A DNA stretch of 64,000 nucleotides. It comes from Apostichopus japonicus. Taxonomy: Eukaryota > Echinodermata > Holothuroidea > Aspidochirotida > Stichopodidae. The translations under genes were made by a program, and so were the position numbers. Within the stretch, counting starts at the first letter, position 1. Each line of letters starts with the position of its first letter. Below are positions 26,271 through 39,231 of the stretch, piece after piece. A model generated the notes under the pieces. It did no database searches and was not told where the DNA came from. It saw nothing but the letters and a program-made list of their open reading frames with translations. The stretch spans positions 43,095,611-43,159,610 of the forward strand of contig NC_092576.1 in assembly GCF_037975245.1 (NCBI RefSeq), given 5' to 3'.

Positions 26271-28754
26271 GTGGACGATCCACATAAACCGATTATACAA
26301 TTACGATTATATATTTCAATTGAGATGACGTGGGTTATTAAACAAAAACGTCAATACTACTGTTGCATTCCGGGGGCCCATTAGCACAGCAGAGAATACT
26401 GTCAAAAGTTCCTTTATGGAAATGTCGTGGTTAGCTTGTGTATCAGTTAATCGTAGTAAATAGAGACCAGGCCATATTACAATTACAAGAAAATAAAAAA
26501 TCTCTGCGTACAAGAATTTAAATTATGTGAATGCAAGTTAACAATGTAGATTAATTTTCAAAATCTTGTAAGTGATGACACTCTGGTATATATATAATGA
26601 GCAATCAAACAATACAACATGTGACGTAAAATCTCTTTAACTATTTCATTAACAACAAGAACATTATCCCCCTAAACATATGCAGATATGTTGTAGACAT
26701 TTAACTCACTGATAATACCGATTTATTTAACCCATAACTCTCTTAATTAGACTATAAAACACATCAATAAGCATTTAACCCTCCTAAATTACATACCACT
26801 TGACTATAAATATTCATGACATGGCTGGCTATGTAGCTCAATGCACAGCTTACTACGGATTAGTATAAAAACCATTCACGTTACACTACTATCCTAATAC
26901 ACACTATTTTCTTAACAGCTTCGTTTTAAACAATTAATATTTGAATGGTTATGAGTATTATCCTACAGGATAAGGGAAATAGTAAGTTTTATTTTCACTT
27001 TTCTTTTTAAGTCGGGGGGTAAGGGTGCGGGGGGGGGGGCACCAATGCCAACCATAACCCGTGCACCGGTGGTCACTGAGGTCAGTTGACAGGAGTGGTT
27101 CATTTCCAATGTTCCCAATTAAAGTTGAGATCAAGTTTCATTACAATGTATAGGTAAGCCGACTTTCATTTAATATGATATGGCTATCTATTTTTAATTT
27201 CTATTTTTCTATGCTCAATGACACATGATATAGACAGACCTACAACTTCGGAAAATAAAGGATACAAACAGACCCTTGTTTGACGGAGTGATGATTAACT
27301 GAAATATTTCGAGATTTGAGGGTTTGGCCCTTGTTCAGAAGGCTGTCAGTGTTAATTAGATTAGCTGATCATTTCTGAATATATTCAAGAGGAGCTTTGC
27401 TTAAGAATCAATATGTTATCATGTGTCTCAGATTATGTGGACGGTCCACATAATACGCTCATATACTTACGATTATATATTCCAATTGAGATTACGTGTG
27501 TTACTAAAAAAAAAACGTTAATACTACTATCCAAATACATTCTATAGACCAAAAGAAAATATTTAGGTTGTGATCTTTCTTAACAAGCTGCTTTTAAGAC
27601 AATTATTATGTGAACGGTCAACAGTATTATCATACTAATATTAAGGGTTAAAGATTAGGGTTATTCTTTCGGGTTTCCTATAATAATCCTAACCCATGTA
27701 ACGAGGATTGTTGATGCTTGCTTACACTTTTTTCTTCCCAATGTTCCCAAATAAAGTTCTGTTAAGACTATGTTAGCCTAAAGTTAAACCGTATGACATG
27801 CAAAAATATATGTTTATTTGATAAAGTTATCTGTTTTTAATATAAATCTTTATATGCTCAATGATACGTGATTTCAACAGATCTATGAGTTCAGTAATTA
27901 AAGGAAATAAAACAAACCCATATTTGACGGGTTGATTCCTTCCTGAATCTGTCGATATTTGGTGCGGGGTCTTTCCTAAGAACATAGTTATTTTGAATTA
28001 ATAGAGTTGATCAATTTTCAACCCTAATTTTGGTTTATAATCAATAAACAATACAATGAAATGTGTATAAGATTATGTGGACGGTCCACATAATCCGCTC
28101 GTACACTTACGATTATATATTCCAATTGAGATTACGTGTGTTACAGAAAAAAAGATGTAAATACTTCTATATGAATATATTCAATACATTCAATACACAT
28201 GATTGAAACAGATCTACGAGTTCGGTAAATACAGGATATAAAACAGACCCATATTTGACGGGTTGATTCCTTACTGAATCTGTCGATATTTGGTGCGGGG
28301 TCCTTCTTTAGAACACAGTTATTTTGAATTAATATAGCTGATAAATTTCAAACCCTAATTTTTGTTTATAATCAATAAAAAAATATAATGAAATGTGTAT
28401 AAGATTATGTGGACGGTCCACATAATCCGCTCGTACACTTACGATTATATATTCCAATTGAGATTACGTGTGTTACAGAAAAAAGACGTTTATACTTCTA
28501 TATGAAAATATTAAATACATTCAATACACATGATTTAAACAGATCTACGAGTTCTGTAAATACAGGATATAAAACAGACCCATATTTGACGGGGTGATTC
28601 CTACCTGACACACATCAAGATATGAGGGTGTGTAGCCCTTATTCAGAAGACCGTTATTGTGAATTAATGCACTTGATTAATTTTTTAATATTTTCAATTA
28701 TACGGTTTTGGTTTAGAATCAATAAACAATACAACATCATACGTATAATATAAT
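26271..28754. repeat. higher-order repeat unit 3 (2.48 kb)
   Basis: Nearly identical by eye to unit 2 over its full length, including shared oddities (AATAAAAAAATATAATG, a GATGTAAATAC variant), so the duplication or homogenisation is recent. Confidence 0.9.
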
Positions 28755-31243
28755 GTGGACGATCCACATAAACCGATTATACAATTACGATTATATATTT
28801 CAATTGAGATGACGTGGGTTATTAAACAAAAACGTCAATACTACTGTTGCATTCCGGGGGCCCATTAGCACAGCAGAGAATACTGTCAAAAGTTCCTTTA
28901 TGGAAATGTCGTGGTTAGCTTGTGTATCAGTTAATCGTAGTAAATAGAGACCAGGCCATATTACAATTACAAGAAAATAAAAAAATCTCTGCGTACAAGA
29001 ATTTAAATTATGTGAATGCGAGTTTACAATGTAGATTAATTTTCAAAATCTAGTAAGTGGTGACACTCTGGTATATATATAATGAGCAATCAAACAATAC
29101 AACATGTTACGTAAAATCTCTTTAACTATTTCATTAACAACAAGAACATTATCCCCCTAAACATATGCAGATATGTTGTAGACATTTAACTCACTGATAA
29201 TACCGATTTATTTAACCCATAACTCTCTTAATTAGACTATAAAACACATCAATAAGCATTTAACCCTCCTAAATTACATACCACTTGACTATAAATATTC
29301 ATGACATTGCTGGCTATGTAGCTCAATGCACAGCTTACTACGGATGAGTATAAAAACCATTCACGTTACACTACTATCCTAATACACACTATTTTCTTAA
29401 CAGCTTCGTTTTAAACAATTAATATTTGAATGGTTATGAGTATTATCTTACAGGATAAGGGTAATAGTAAGTTTTATTTTCACAGGCTTTTTAAGTCGGG
29501 GGGTAAGGGTGCGGGGGGGAGGGCACCAATGCCAACCATAACCCGTGCACCGGTGGTCACTGAGGTCAGTTGACAGGAGTGGTTCATTTCCAATGTTCCC
29601 AATTAAAGTTGAGATCAAGTTTCATTACAATGTAGGTAAGCCGACTTTCATTTAATATGATATGGCTATCTATTTTTAATTTCTATTTTTCTATGCTCAA
29701 TGACACATGATATAGACAGACCTACAACTTCGGAAAATAAAGGATACAAACAGACCCTTGTTTGACGGAGTGATGATTAACTGAAATATTTCGAGATTTG
29801 AGGGTTTGGCCCTTGTTCAGAAGGCTGTGAGTGTTAATTAGATTAGCTGATCATTTCTGAATATATTCAAGAGGAGCTTTGCTTAAGAATCAATATGTTA
29901 TACAATATCATGTGTCTCAGATTATGTGGACGGTCCACATAATACGCTCATATACTTACGATTATATATTCCAATTGAGATTACGTGTGTTACTAAAAAA
30001 AAAAACGTTAATACTACTATCCAAATACATTCTATAGACCAAAAGAAAATATTTAGGTTGTGATCTTTCTTAACAAGCTGCTTTTAAGACAATTATTATG
30101 TGAACGGTCAACAGTATTATCATACTAATATTAAGGGTTAAAGATTAGGGTTATTCTTTCGGGTTTCCTATAATAATCCTAACCCATGTAACGAGGATTG
30201 TTGATGCTTGCTTACACTTTTTTCTTCCCAATGTTCCCAAATAAAGTTCTGTTAAGACTATATTAGCCTAAAGGTAAACCGTATGACATGCAAAAATATA
30301 TGTTTATTTGATAAAGTTATCTGTTTTTAATATAAATCTTTACATGCTCAATGATACGTGATTTCAACAGATCTATGAGTTCAGTAATTAAAGGAAATAA
30401 AACAGACCCATATTTGACGGGTTGATTCCTTCCTGAATCTGTCGATATTTGGTGCGGGGTCTTTCCTAAGAACATAGTTATTTTGAATTAATAGAGTTGA
30501 TCAATTTTCAACCCTAATTTTGGTTTATAATCAATAAACAATACAATGAAATGTGTATAAGATTGTGTGGACGGTCCACATAATCCGCTCGTACACTTAC
30601 GATTATATATTCCAATTGAGATTACGTGTGTTACAGAAAAAAAAATGTAAATACTTCTATATGAATATATCAAATACGTTCAATACACATGATTGAAACA
30701 GATCTACGAGTTCGGTAAATACAGGATATAAAACAGACCCATATTTGACGGGTTGATTCCTTACTGAATCTGTCGATATTTGGTGCGGGGTCCTTCCTTA
30801 GAACACAGTTATTTTGAATTAATATAGCTGATAAATTTTTATTGCTAATTTTGGTTTATAATCAATAAAAAAATATAATGAAATGTGTATAAGATTATGT
30901 GGACGGTCCACATAATCAGCTCGTACACTTACGATTATATATTCCAATTGAGATTACGTGTGTTACAGAAAAAAGACGTTTATACTTCTATACGAATATA
31001 TTAAATACATTCAATACACATGATTTAAACAGATCTACGAGTTCTGTAAATACAGGATATGAAACAGACCCATATTTGACGGGTTGATTCCTACCTGAAA
31101 CACATCAAGATATGAGGGTGTGTAGCCCTTATTCAGAAGACCGTTATTGTGAATTAATGTAATTGATTAATTTTTAATATTTTCAATTATACGGTTTTGG
31201 TTTATAATCAATAAACAATACAACATCATACGTATAATATAAT
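28755..31243. repeat. higher-order repeat unit 4 (2.49 kb)
   Basis: Again the same arrangement, with standard dyads near 30,564 and 30,895. It shares most but not all variants of units 2 and 3. Confidence 0.9.
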
Positions 31244-33515
31244 GTGGACGATCCACATAAACCGATTATACAATTACGATTATATATTTCAATTGAGATG
31301 ACGTGGGTTATTAAACAAAAACGTCAATACTACTGTTGCATTCCGGGGGCCCATTAGCACAGCAGAGAATACTGTCAAAAGTTCCTTTATGGAAATGTCG
31401 TGGTTAGCTTGTGTATCAGTTAATCGTAGTAAATAGAGACCAGGCCATATTACAATTACAAGAAAATAAAAAAAATCTCTGCGTACAAGAATTTAAATTA
31501 TGTGATACTTTTTAAGAAAAAGTCACCCAGGAAAGAACCTGGGCACGAAAACCAAACTACCAAACGACTGATCCGCTCTCAGCCCCAGTCCCCTTGCATC
31601 GGGACTGTGACTGTGTGATCATTTAAATTATGTGAATGCGAGTTTACAATGTAGATTAATTTTCAAAATCTAGTAAGTGGTGACACTCTGGTATATATAT
31701 AATGAGCAATCAAACAATACAACATGTGACGTAAAATCTCTTTAACTATTTCATTAACAACAAGAACATTATCCCCCTAAACATATGCAGATATGTTGTA
31801 GACATTTAACTCACTGATAATACCGATTTATTTAACCCATAACTCTCTTAATTAGACTATAAAACACATCAATAAGCATTTAACCCTCCTAAATTACATA
31901 CCACTTGACTATAAATATTCATGACATGGCTGGCTATGTAGCTCAATGCACAGCTTACTACGGATGAGTATAAAAACCATTCACGTTACACTACTATCCT
32001 AATACACACTATTTTCTTAACAGCTTCGTTTTAAACAATTAATATTTGAATGGTTATGAGTATTATCTTACAGGATAAGGGTAATAGTAAGTTTTATTTT
32101 CACAGGCTTTTTAAGTCGGGGGGTAAGGGTGCGGGGGGGGGGGGGCACCAATGCCAACCATAACCCGTGCACCGGTGGTCACTGAGGTCAGTTGACAGGA
32201 GTGGTTCATTTCCAATGTTCCCAATTAAAGTTGAGATCAAGTTTCAATACAATGTAGGTAAGCCGACTTTCATTTAATATGATATGGCTATCTATTTTTA
32301 ATTTCAATTTTTCTATGCTCAATGACACATGATATAGACAGACCTACAACTTCGGAAAATAAAGGATACAAACAGACCCTTGTTTGACGGAGTGATGATT
32401 AACTGAAATATTTCGAGATTTGAGGGTTTGGCCCTTGTTCAGAAGGCTGTGAGTGTTAATTAGATTAGCTGATCATTTCTGAATATATTCAAGAGGAGCT
32501 TTGCTTAAGAATCAATATGTTATGCAATATCATGTGTCTCAGACTATGTAGACGGTCCACATAATACGCTCATATACTTACGATTATATATTCCAATTGA
32601 GATTACGTGTGTTACTAAATAAAAAACGTTAATACTACTATCCAAATACATTCTATAGACCAAAAGAAAATATTTAGGTTGTGATCTTTCTTAACAAGCT
32701 GCTTTTAAGACAATTATTATGTGAACGGTCAACAGTATTATCATACTAATATTAAGGGTTAAAAATTAGGGTTATTCTTTCGGGTTTCCTATAATAATCC
32801 TAACCCATGTAACGAGGATTGTTGATGCTTGCTTACATTTTTTCTTCCCAATGTTCCTAAATAAAGTTTTGTTAAGAATATATTAACCTAAAGGTAAACC
32901 GTATGACATGCCAAAAAATATATATTTGATAAAGTTATCTGTTTTTAAAATTAATCTTTATATGCTCAATGATACATGATTTCAACAGATCTACGAATAA
33001 GTAATCAGTAATTAAAGGATATAAAACAGACCTATATTTGACGGGTTGATTCCTTCCTGAATCTGCATATATTTGGTGCGGGGTCCTTCCTTAGAACACA
33101 GTTATTTTGAATTAATAGAGTTGATCAATTTTCAACCCTAATTTTGGTTTATCATCAATAAATAATACAATGAAATGTGTATAAGATTATGTGGACGGTC
33201 CACAGAATCCGCTCATACACTTACGATTATATATTCCAATTGAATTTACTGTGTTACAACAACAAAAAAGACGTTAATACGATGTGATTACTTTCAATGC
33301 ATTCAATACACAGATCTACAACTTCGGAAAATAAAGGATATAAACAGACGCTGACCCTTGTTAACGGAGTGATGATTAAGTGAAACATTTATATATCTAT
33401 ATTGAATTTGAGTTTTTCTACGCTCAATGACACATGATATAGACAGATCTACAACTTCGGAAAATAAACGATATAAACAGACCCATGTTTGACGGAGTGA
33501 TGATTCCATGAAATC
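31244..33515. repeat. higher-order repeat unit 5, partial and decaying at the edge
   Basis: It contains the spacer and one standard dyad (about 33,187, with a mutated right arm) and carries a short retroposed insertion at 31,506-31,620. After 33,290 it degrades into fragments, including a duplicated block (ACAACTTCGGAAAATAAA). Confidence 0.85.
31506..31620 (-). mobile_element. 115-bp insertion with 15-bp target duplication
   Basis: Flanked by direct copies of ATTTAAATTATGTGA (31,491-31,505 and 31,621-31,635). The sister repeat units have a single copy at this site. Near one end is a stem-loop (CCCAGG, loop, CCTGGG) beside ACTTTTTCTTAAAAAGT. The exact long duplication points to target-primed reverse transcription of a short or truncated retroposon. 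I do not recognise the source RNA. Confidence 0.75.
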
Positions 33516-33518
33516 AGG

Positions 33519-33650
33519 GACGTAGCTAAGGCCTGATCATTGGGGGGGGGGGGGGGGGGGGGTAGTGGCTGAAATTCCAACTGGATAGGTTTTGGAGCCA
33601 TAAAATTCCGGCTGTTGTTTGTTCTCCCACCCCCCCCCCCTCCTCTACTC
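33519..33650. mobile_element. hAT-like end and poly-G/poly-C inverted pair
   Basis: CAGGGACGTAGCTAAGG resembles the CAGNGGCGTA-type ends seen at 43.8 and 52.8 kb. It is followed by 21 G (33,542-33,562) and later a run of 11 C (33,630-33,640) that could pair with it. It interrupts satellite-related sequence, which resumes at about 34,655. The right end is not identified. Confidence 0.35.
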
Positions 33651-33940
33651 GCCAACATTCACATATTGAATACCACTGGCCATCACTTCACAAACTTCTA
33701 TAAACACTCTGGTTAAGCAAAGCAGGTAAGCAACTAAGTAAAGTTATCTGTTTGAAGGCTTTATAGACTACTGACTACAAAAGCTATGTTAATGTAAGAA
33801 AGGGGAAAACCTTTTTATTTTCAACAAATTATATTCGACGACAAAGTGAGTTACCAAAAATACAGAGCTTTTATTGGCACGCTTAATATTTTTTCTTTGG
33901 GGGGGGGTGGGTGGGGGATATTTATTACTCATATGAAATG

Positions 33941-33996
33941 TTTTAATTGTTCACTTCATTCCAACTGATCATTCGGAATGAAGTGAACAATTAAAA
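33941..33996. repeat. perfect 22-bp-arm hairpin
   Basis: The arm beginning TTTTAATTGTTCACTTC and its exact reverse complement are separated by 12 bases. Related GGAATGAAGTGAAC and TTTTGCAGAAAATGT pieces recur through about 34,250, a patch of degenerate direct and inverted repeats. Confidence 0.7.
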
Positions 33997-34539
33997 ATTT
34001 TGCAGAAAAATGTTGAGTTGACGAGTTACGATAAGTTAGCAATTAAACACATTGAACATTTTGCAGAAAATGTTTCAATTGCTCAGATGGAATGAAGTGA
34101 ACGTTCGGAAATTTTGCAGAAAAATGTCAAACTGACAAGATAATGATAAGTTATCAATTAAACATTTTTCAGAAAATTGTTCAATTGATCAGTTAAAGCA
34201 ACTGAGCAATCCAACATTTTCTGATTTTTGATAACATTTTATCTTGTTACTGAAAAATGTCAAATTATGGGCCAAAGTTTTTGTTATGTAGATGGCACTT
34301 TTAAGCTTCCGTAGATTAGCATTCAGCGTTTTTTGTATACATAGAGACAATGTATATCTTGAACTTACTTGAAGCTAGCGAACTGGGAGTATTCAAAATC
34401 ATACGAAGTTTTGTATGGTGGAGTTTAAGATCGCGTGATAGAATTTCTCAATGTGACAAGGAAAACGTGGTAAAAATCACTGATTGAAGGTCAATTTTGA
34501 CCGAAAATTTTAGTTCACTCACAAATTACAAGAATATGT

Positions 34540-34612
34540 GAAAATGAGAGTGCGACAGTCGGAAAAATGAGAGTGCGACAGTCGGAAATTCAGACTGTCG
34601 CACTCAAATTTT
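34540..34612. repeat. two direct copies and one inverted copy of a 17-bp motif
   Basis: GAGAGTGCGACAGTCGG occurs twice in tandem and is followed by CAGACTGTCGCACTC, its near reverse complement. Confidence 0.7.
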
Positions 34613-34654
34613 CCAAGTATCGTCAGTTTGACCAAGATTTGGGGGGGGGGGGGT

Positions 34655-34880
34655 TATCTATTTTTAATTTGAATCTATTTATGCTCAATGATATATGAAT
34701 TAAACAGATCTACCAGTTCGGTTAATAAAGGATATTAACAGTCCCATATTTGACCGGTTTAAGTCTTCCTGTAGAATATCGAGATGTTATGGGTGGGCGT
34801 CCCTCCCAGATTCTTCTTGTTGTGAATTATAGTAGTTGATAAATGTGTAATATTTTCAATTACGTGTTTGGTTATCTGGA
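34655..34880. repeat. stranded satellite monomer fragment
   Basis: It contains recognisable monomer pieces (AAACAGATCTACCAGTTCGG, CCCATATTTGACCGG, TAGTTGATAAATGTGTAA) but no dyad. It lies 1.1 kb beyond the array edge. Confidence 0.7.
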
Positions 34881-36190
34881 AATGGTATTTATAGTAAGCA
34901 GTATACTTTTCTGTATCCTACATTATATTGCGATGGGTATTTGTCGACTTTTAACGTGCGATTCATCGCTATACGTGCATGATATAGCCTGGGCCATTAG
35001 TATACTTTCTTCGAATATCACTTGACGGCTTATTCAAAGAAATCGGCAGTGCAAAAAACGGACTGTTTAAATCTATCTCTGACTAATCTTTGAAAAAGGA
35101 AATGGACAATGGGAATCGTAAGAGAGAACATTTGAAGCGGGGGGGGGGGGGGGGGTTGTAGGTGGTTGGAAAAGGTTTTGCCCAAATTTAAGCAGTAAAT
35201 ATACTGAAAAGGTATCAATCCCCTCCCCCAGAAAGTGTTACTTCATTCTTTATTTTCGATGCGAACAATGAAGATTGAGTGTGCCTGTTATATAACTATA
35301 TGAAGTTACAAACATAAGATTTTAGAAAAAACACCAAGTAAACATCGATTTTCATGTTGACAACATCATTTGAATTTCAAGACATCTTTTATATCTACTC
35401 GAAATTCGAAGTATTGTTAATTGTTTGTTTATTTATATAGGCCTTTATGTTTAGATGGGGCAAGAAAAAAAAAAGAAGGTTAAAGGTATGCTTTACTTAG
35501 AATGTCTGAAAACAATTTGGAGAGTCCAGACCTCCAGGAATTAGTACTTTTTTGAAATCTTTACGAAACTTCCCTAACGATAGCGTGCTTTAAGGGGCCA
35601 ATGCAGCAGACCTGCCACGAACACGTTAATGCACATGCATATTTGGTTGGTTGCAAACTTTCAGGCACATTTTGAACCAATAAATACTAAAAAAGGTGTA
35701 ACGAAAAAATATACAAACAATGATCACTGTATTTATCATCAACATTTAGGAAAACATTGCATGCATTCCATTTCTGTCATTTTGCAAGCTTATTATTGAT
35801 CAAAGACTGTCAAAAAATATAAAAAATTGTACATCATAAATTTCAAGATTGAACATTTGCAGTACTGTATATACTTATATGCGGCTGTGCAATGTCGTTT
35901 GTGTTGGTCGTTACTCGTTAGCGATACTGCTGTCATGGTGGTTGAATAATTATCCTCTTCGACATTGTCACGTGTTATGTTTGCTACCTTTTTAAATATA
36001 GGAATAAGTTATGTTGTAACTCTCTGACAGCGTAGAGCAGGAAGCAGAGAACAATGTGAAATTTACAGAACCTTTATAAAAGACATTTTACATGGAATTT
36101 TTTTTTTCGTGTCGAAAGCAGCGCCATTTTGACTTCCTCCCTCGCATGATAAATTTCTGACACCTTCAAATAGTTTTGGTTAGGCTTATT
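34881..36190. other. non-coding stretch with 17-bp poly-G
   Basis: No gene recognised. A G17 run lies at 35,139-35,155. The remainder is AT-rich with no clear splice-bounded frames. Confidence 0.5.
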
Positions 36191-36199
36191 TAATAATTC

Positions 36200-36275
36200 A
36201 AGATCACGTGTATAAGATTTGTGGACTGTCCACACAATGCTCTCGTATACTCACGATAATATATATTCGAAGCGA
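36200..36275. repeat. solitary diverged satellite-dyad copy
   Basis: GTGTATAAGATTTGTGGACT, then GTCCACACAATG and CTCGTATACTCACGATAAT, preserve the order of the monomer's conserved block outside any array. Confidence 0.65.
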
Positions 36276-36529
36276 ATTGCTTAGCAAAGATGTTAATATA
36301 AAAGGAGTTGTATCGAAGGTTTACGACACATAAACCATGTTTGTGCCTTCAAATTCTTCTTGAGCAAAGCAAAAGAAAAACCAAGAAAAAGATCATACAC
36401 AACAAATATCATCAGGTTGCTTTAAGTTGGTTTATCTCTTCCAAATAGTTTACAAAGGTTAAATAGAATGAAAGAAGTACAGTGTTACACATGAACACAG
36501 GACATTGGTCTTGTTTTAATTAACATTGA

Positions 36530-36748
36530 ATAAAAAAGGACTACCATTTCAAAATATCAAAATCTAAACTGATATGAACATCAAAACATTTAATGGAAAA
36601 AAGCACTACATCTCAAAATATAAACTGATATGAACATTAAAACATTTAATAAAAAAAGCACTACATCTCAAATATAAACTGATATTGAACATTAAAACAT
36701 TTAATAAAATAAAGTACTACATCTCAAAATATAAACTGATATGAACAA
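36530..36748. repeat. minisatellite, about 3.5 units of 55-65 bp
   Basis: Repeated CTACATCTCAAAATATAAAC plus TGATATGAACATTAAAACAT blocks. CTACATCTC starts at 36,606, 36,661 and 36,717. Confidence 0.85.
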
Positions 36749-37986
36749 CAACAAAGAATGGGCAAGACTACACCAATGGTGTTGTCATCTACAGCAAAAT
36801 ATATAGTGAAAACCTGCACTCAATTTAATCCCCTGCCTGTCCCCAAAGCCCCTCCCTGCTCACCTCAATACCCAATATTTACTAGTCTTACTAACACAGT
36901 TATAGCAATCAAACTTTCAGCTTTGCATTCATTCAAATGTATGATGTTGACTAAGCTCTGCCCACTAGTTTAATAATATGCATAATCCTACTGACATATA
37001 ATTTGTTCAAAAGTTCCTTTGCACCACATAATACATGCTGTAGGAAAAGGACCATATACATTAGGCAAAAATATAACTATGTCATATGACGATCTTTCAA
37101 TATGTTATCATCGGACATTAATCACTCATTAATATGAATGACATATATATATGCAAAAATGACAGGGGATAAAGGTTATGGTCCAATTGAAATATTTGCA
37201 CCACAATGAGAGACATATGTCTATATAAAAAATATCAATTTTAAATTTTGGCACAAAACAACTTCATTTGCACCATCTTCCATAGTTTACTAATACCTCA
37301 GTTTATTAGTATATATATTGAGAAATAGTAAGCAGTTTTCCCCAATCCCTTCACCTTTAATTCATTAATTTATTCAGTCCTGAGAGACCTACAATAGGTT
37401 ATCGATATGCCACCATCTCCATCTCCACTCTTCCAACATGAAGAGTCTCTTCCAATATCATCTGCATCAGTTTGTACAATAATGGGTCAAATATCTTTTC
37501 CAACAGATACATTGTCCTGATTCCCAATTAATGAATTGGGGGATTTTTTTTGGTTAGGACGGGATGAGCTATGAGTTTATATTGGACGGGGTAGATCTAA
37601 TATGTGTGAGGTGAACTTAGTTTCCAAGAGTAAATTTATCCTTGATGAAGAAAATTTCGAAGAGTAATTTTGGAGAGTAATTTTGAAGAGTAAAGTAAGT
37701 TTTGATGTGATTTAGTAAATTTATATTTGATGGAGTAAATTTATTTTTGATATCCAAGTAATTCTTTTTATGAAGAAATTTTCTTTTCTATGGAGAAAAT
37801 TTCTGTAATGTGTAATGTAATGTAATGAATTTACTTTTTGTTCCTGTTTTTGTGGTAATGGCCGTCCATAGCCACTCTCATCCAGCTCAAATAAATGACA
37901 TTGTAACTGTTCCAAGTAGTTATTTTTGCCCATATTTGGTGGCTAAGTCATATGGATGATTTTCAGCTACACATGCCTACAATGCC

Positions 37987-38162
37987 TCATGCTTCTTTTA
38001 ACCAGTCAAACAGCTTCCATGGAGCAAAATAAATTTCCATCTTTTTGGGAATGGCTTCCACCAGGGAGCTGCTTCCATTATTGAGCTCCAAGCAACAGAT
38101 GACCAGCTCAATGTATTCAGTTGGAAGGTCTTTATTGCTGTTCAGTTCATTGTGTCCTGCAC
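37987..38162 (-). CDS. terminal exon with GAGHN motif, alpha/beta-hydrolase-like
   Basis: The acceptor follows a pyrimidine-rich tract (TTTGATCCTCCATCTAG). The exon supplies two bases of a split glycine codon, then AGHNELNSNKDLP, a helix-like stretch (YIELVICCLELN) and a C-terminus ending WKLFDWLKEA, then TGA. With the split glycine it reads GAGHN, the form of the loop carrying the catalytic histidine in many alpha/beta hydrolases. The required preceding phase (one base, G) is exactly what each 67-bp segment of the 55.9-63.3 kb array provides. I infer one gene whose penultimate exon lies in that array, with an intron of at least about 17.7 kb. Its substrate and subfamily are not recognised. 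The other catalytic residues would lie upstream, beyond the window. Confidence 0.55.
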
Positions 38163-38500
38163 CTAGATGGAGGATCAAAAGAAACAAAAGCAATGTATTT
38201 ACACAACAAGTTTGGTATAGTAGATATAGTTATTACCTAAATTAATGCTCCTGAAACAGCAATCAAGTTTTATGATGAATGAATTAGCAGTTCAGAACAG
38301 TTTTTATCAAAATAGAAATAAAAATTATCATTGGGAGAGAAGGCTATTGGTTTGAACCCCAATTGTCATTGCGTCTTCACATTTCAGTAAAGAAATAATC
38401 CAGATATGGAGCATATTGTTTGATATTAAGTCATGTGCAGGTACTTAAAAGTAAGGAATTTAAGCCAAGTCAGTATTAAGTGATATACTCCTATCAAAAG

Positions 38501-38663
38501 CAGATCTTACCTTTTGTCTGATAAGACTATTTACTGGGACACTATAGTGGCCATAGTAGCTATAGTGGCCAGCATGTGTGTTATGCAGATCTTACTGTTT
38601 GTCTGGTGAGACTATTTACTGGGACACTATAGTGGCCATAGTAGCTATAGTGGCCAGCATGTG
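38501..38663. repeat. 84-bp tandem duplication
   Basis: Two near-identical copies starting CAGATCTTAC, each containing GGGACACTATAGTGGCCATA and GCTATAGTGGCCAGCATGTG. Each copy includes a small inverted motif (CACTATAGTG). Confidence 0.9.
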
Positions 38664-38750
38664 CTTGCAACAAGCAAAAAGAGGGACACTGTAATGGTTA
38701 ACATTGAAAATTGGGGTGTCTACAAACAAAGACCTAAGACCTGCAAAAAA

Positions 38751-39231
38751 GGTGACATCCCTATTTTCCGACGTCTCTATGTTCCGAAGTCTCTATGTTC
38801 CGAGGAATACATTCCGATAATTTTTTTGGACTAATTTTTTTTTTACCAACATTTCTGCGTACCCAATTTTTCGGACTCAATTTTTTGGGGGGACTTAATT
38901 TTTTGGGACTCAATTTTTTGGGGGGACTCAATGTTTTTTGGACCAACATTTTTTCTGACGTGACTTGTTAGGACCCACCAATTGTTTTTTCACGAAAAAA
39001 AAGGGGCCCAAAGTTTGTGATGACCCAAAAAGTGCTTGTCCGAAAAAAATTTGGTCATGAAAAATTTTAGAGTAAAAAAAATGTTGGATCACAAAAATAT
39101 TTTGGTCCAAAAACATTTTGGTCCGAAAAAACTTGGTCCGAAAACATGTTGGTCAAGACTTTTGGTCAAAAAAAATTGTCGGAACATAGAGATGTTGCAA
39201 CATAGAGATGTCAGAACATAGAGATGTAACC
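38751..39231. mobile_element. 481-bp TU-like foldback element
   Basis: The ends are inverted: left GGTGACATCCCTATTTTCCG, right (reverse complement) GGTTACATCTCTATGTTCTG. Inside the arms are tandem units of about 15-16 bp (TCTCTATGTTCCGA, then variants of GGACTCAATTTTTT, mirrored on the right as TTTTGGTCCGAAAA). An 8-bp direct repeat CCTGCAAA lies at 38,740-38,747 and 39,232-39,239 (three extra A on the left). Long arms of short tandem units with 8-bp duplications are the hallmark of echinoid TU foldback transposons. It has no coding capacity. Confidence 0.7.
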
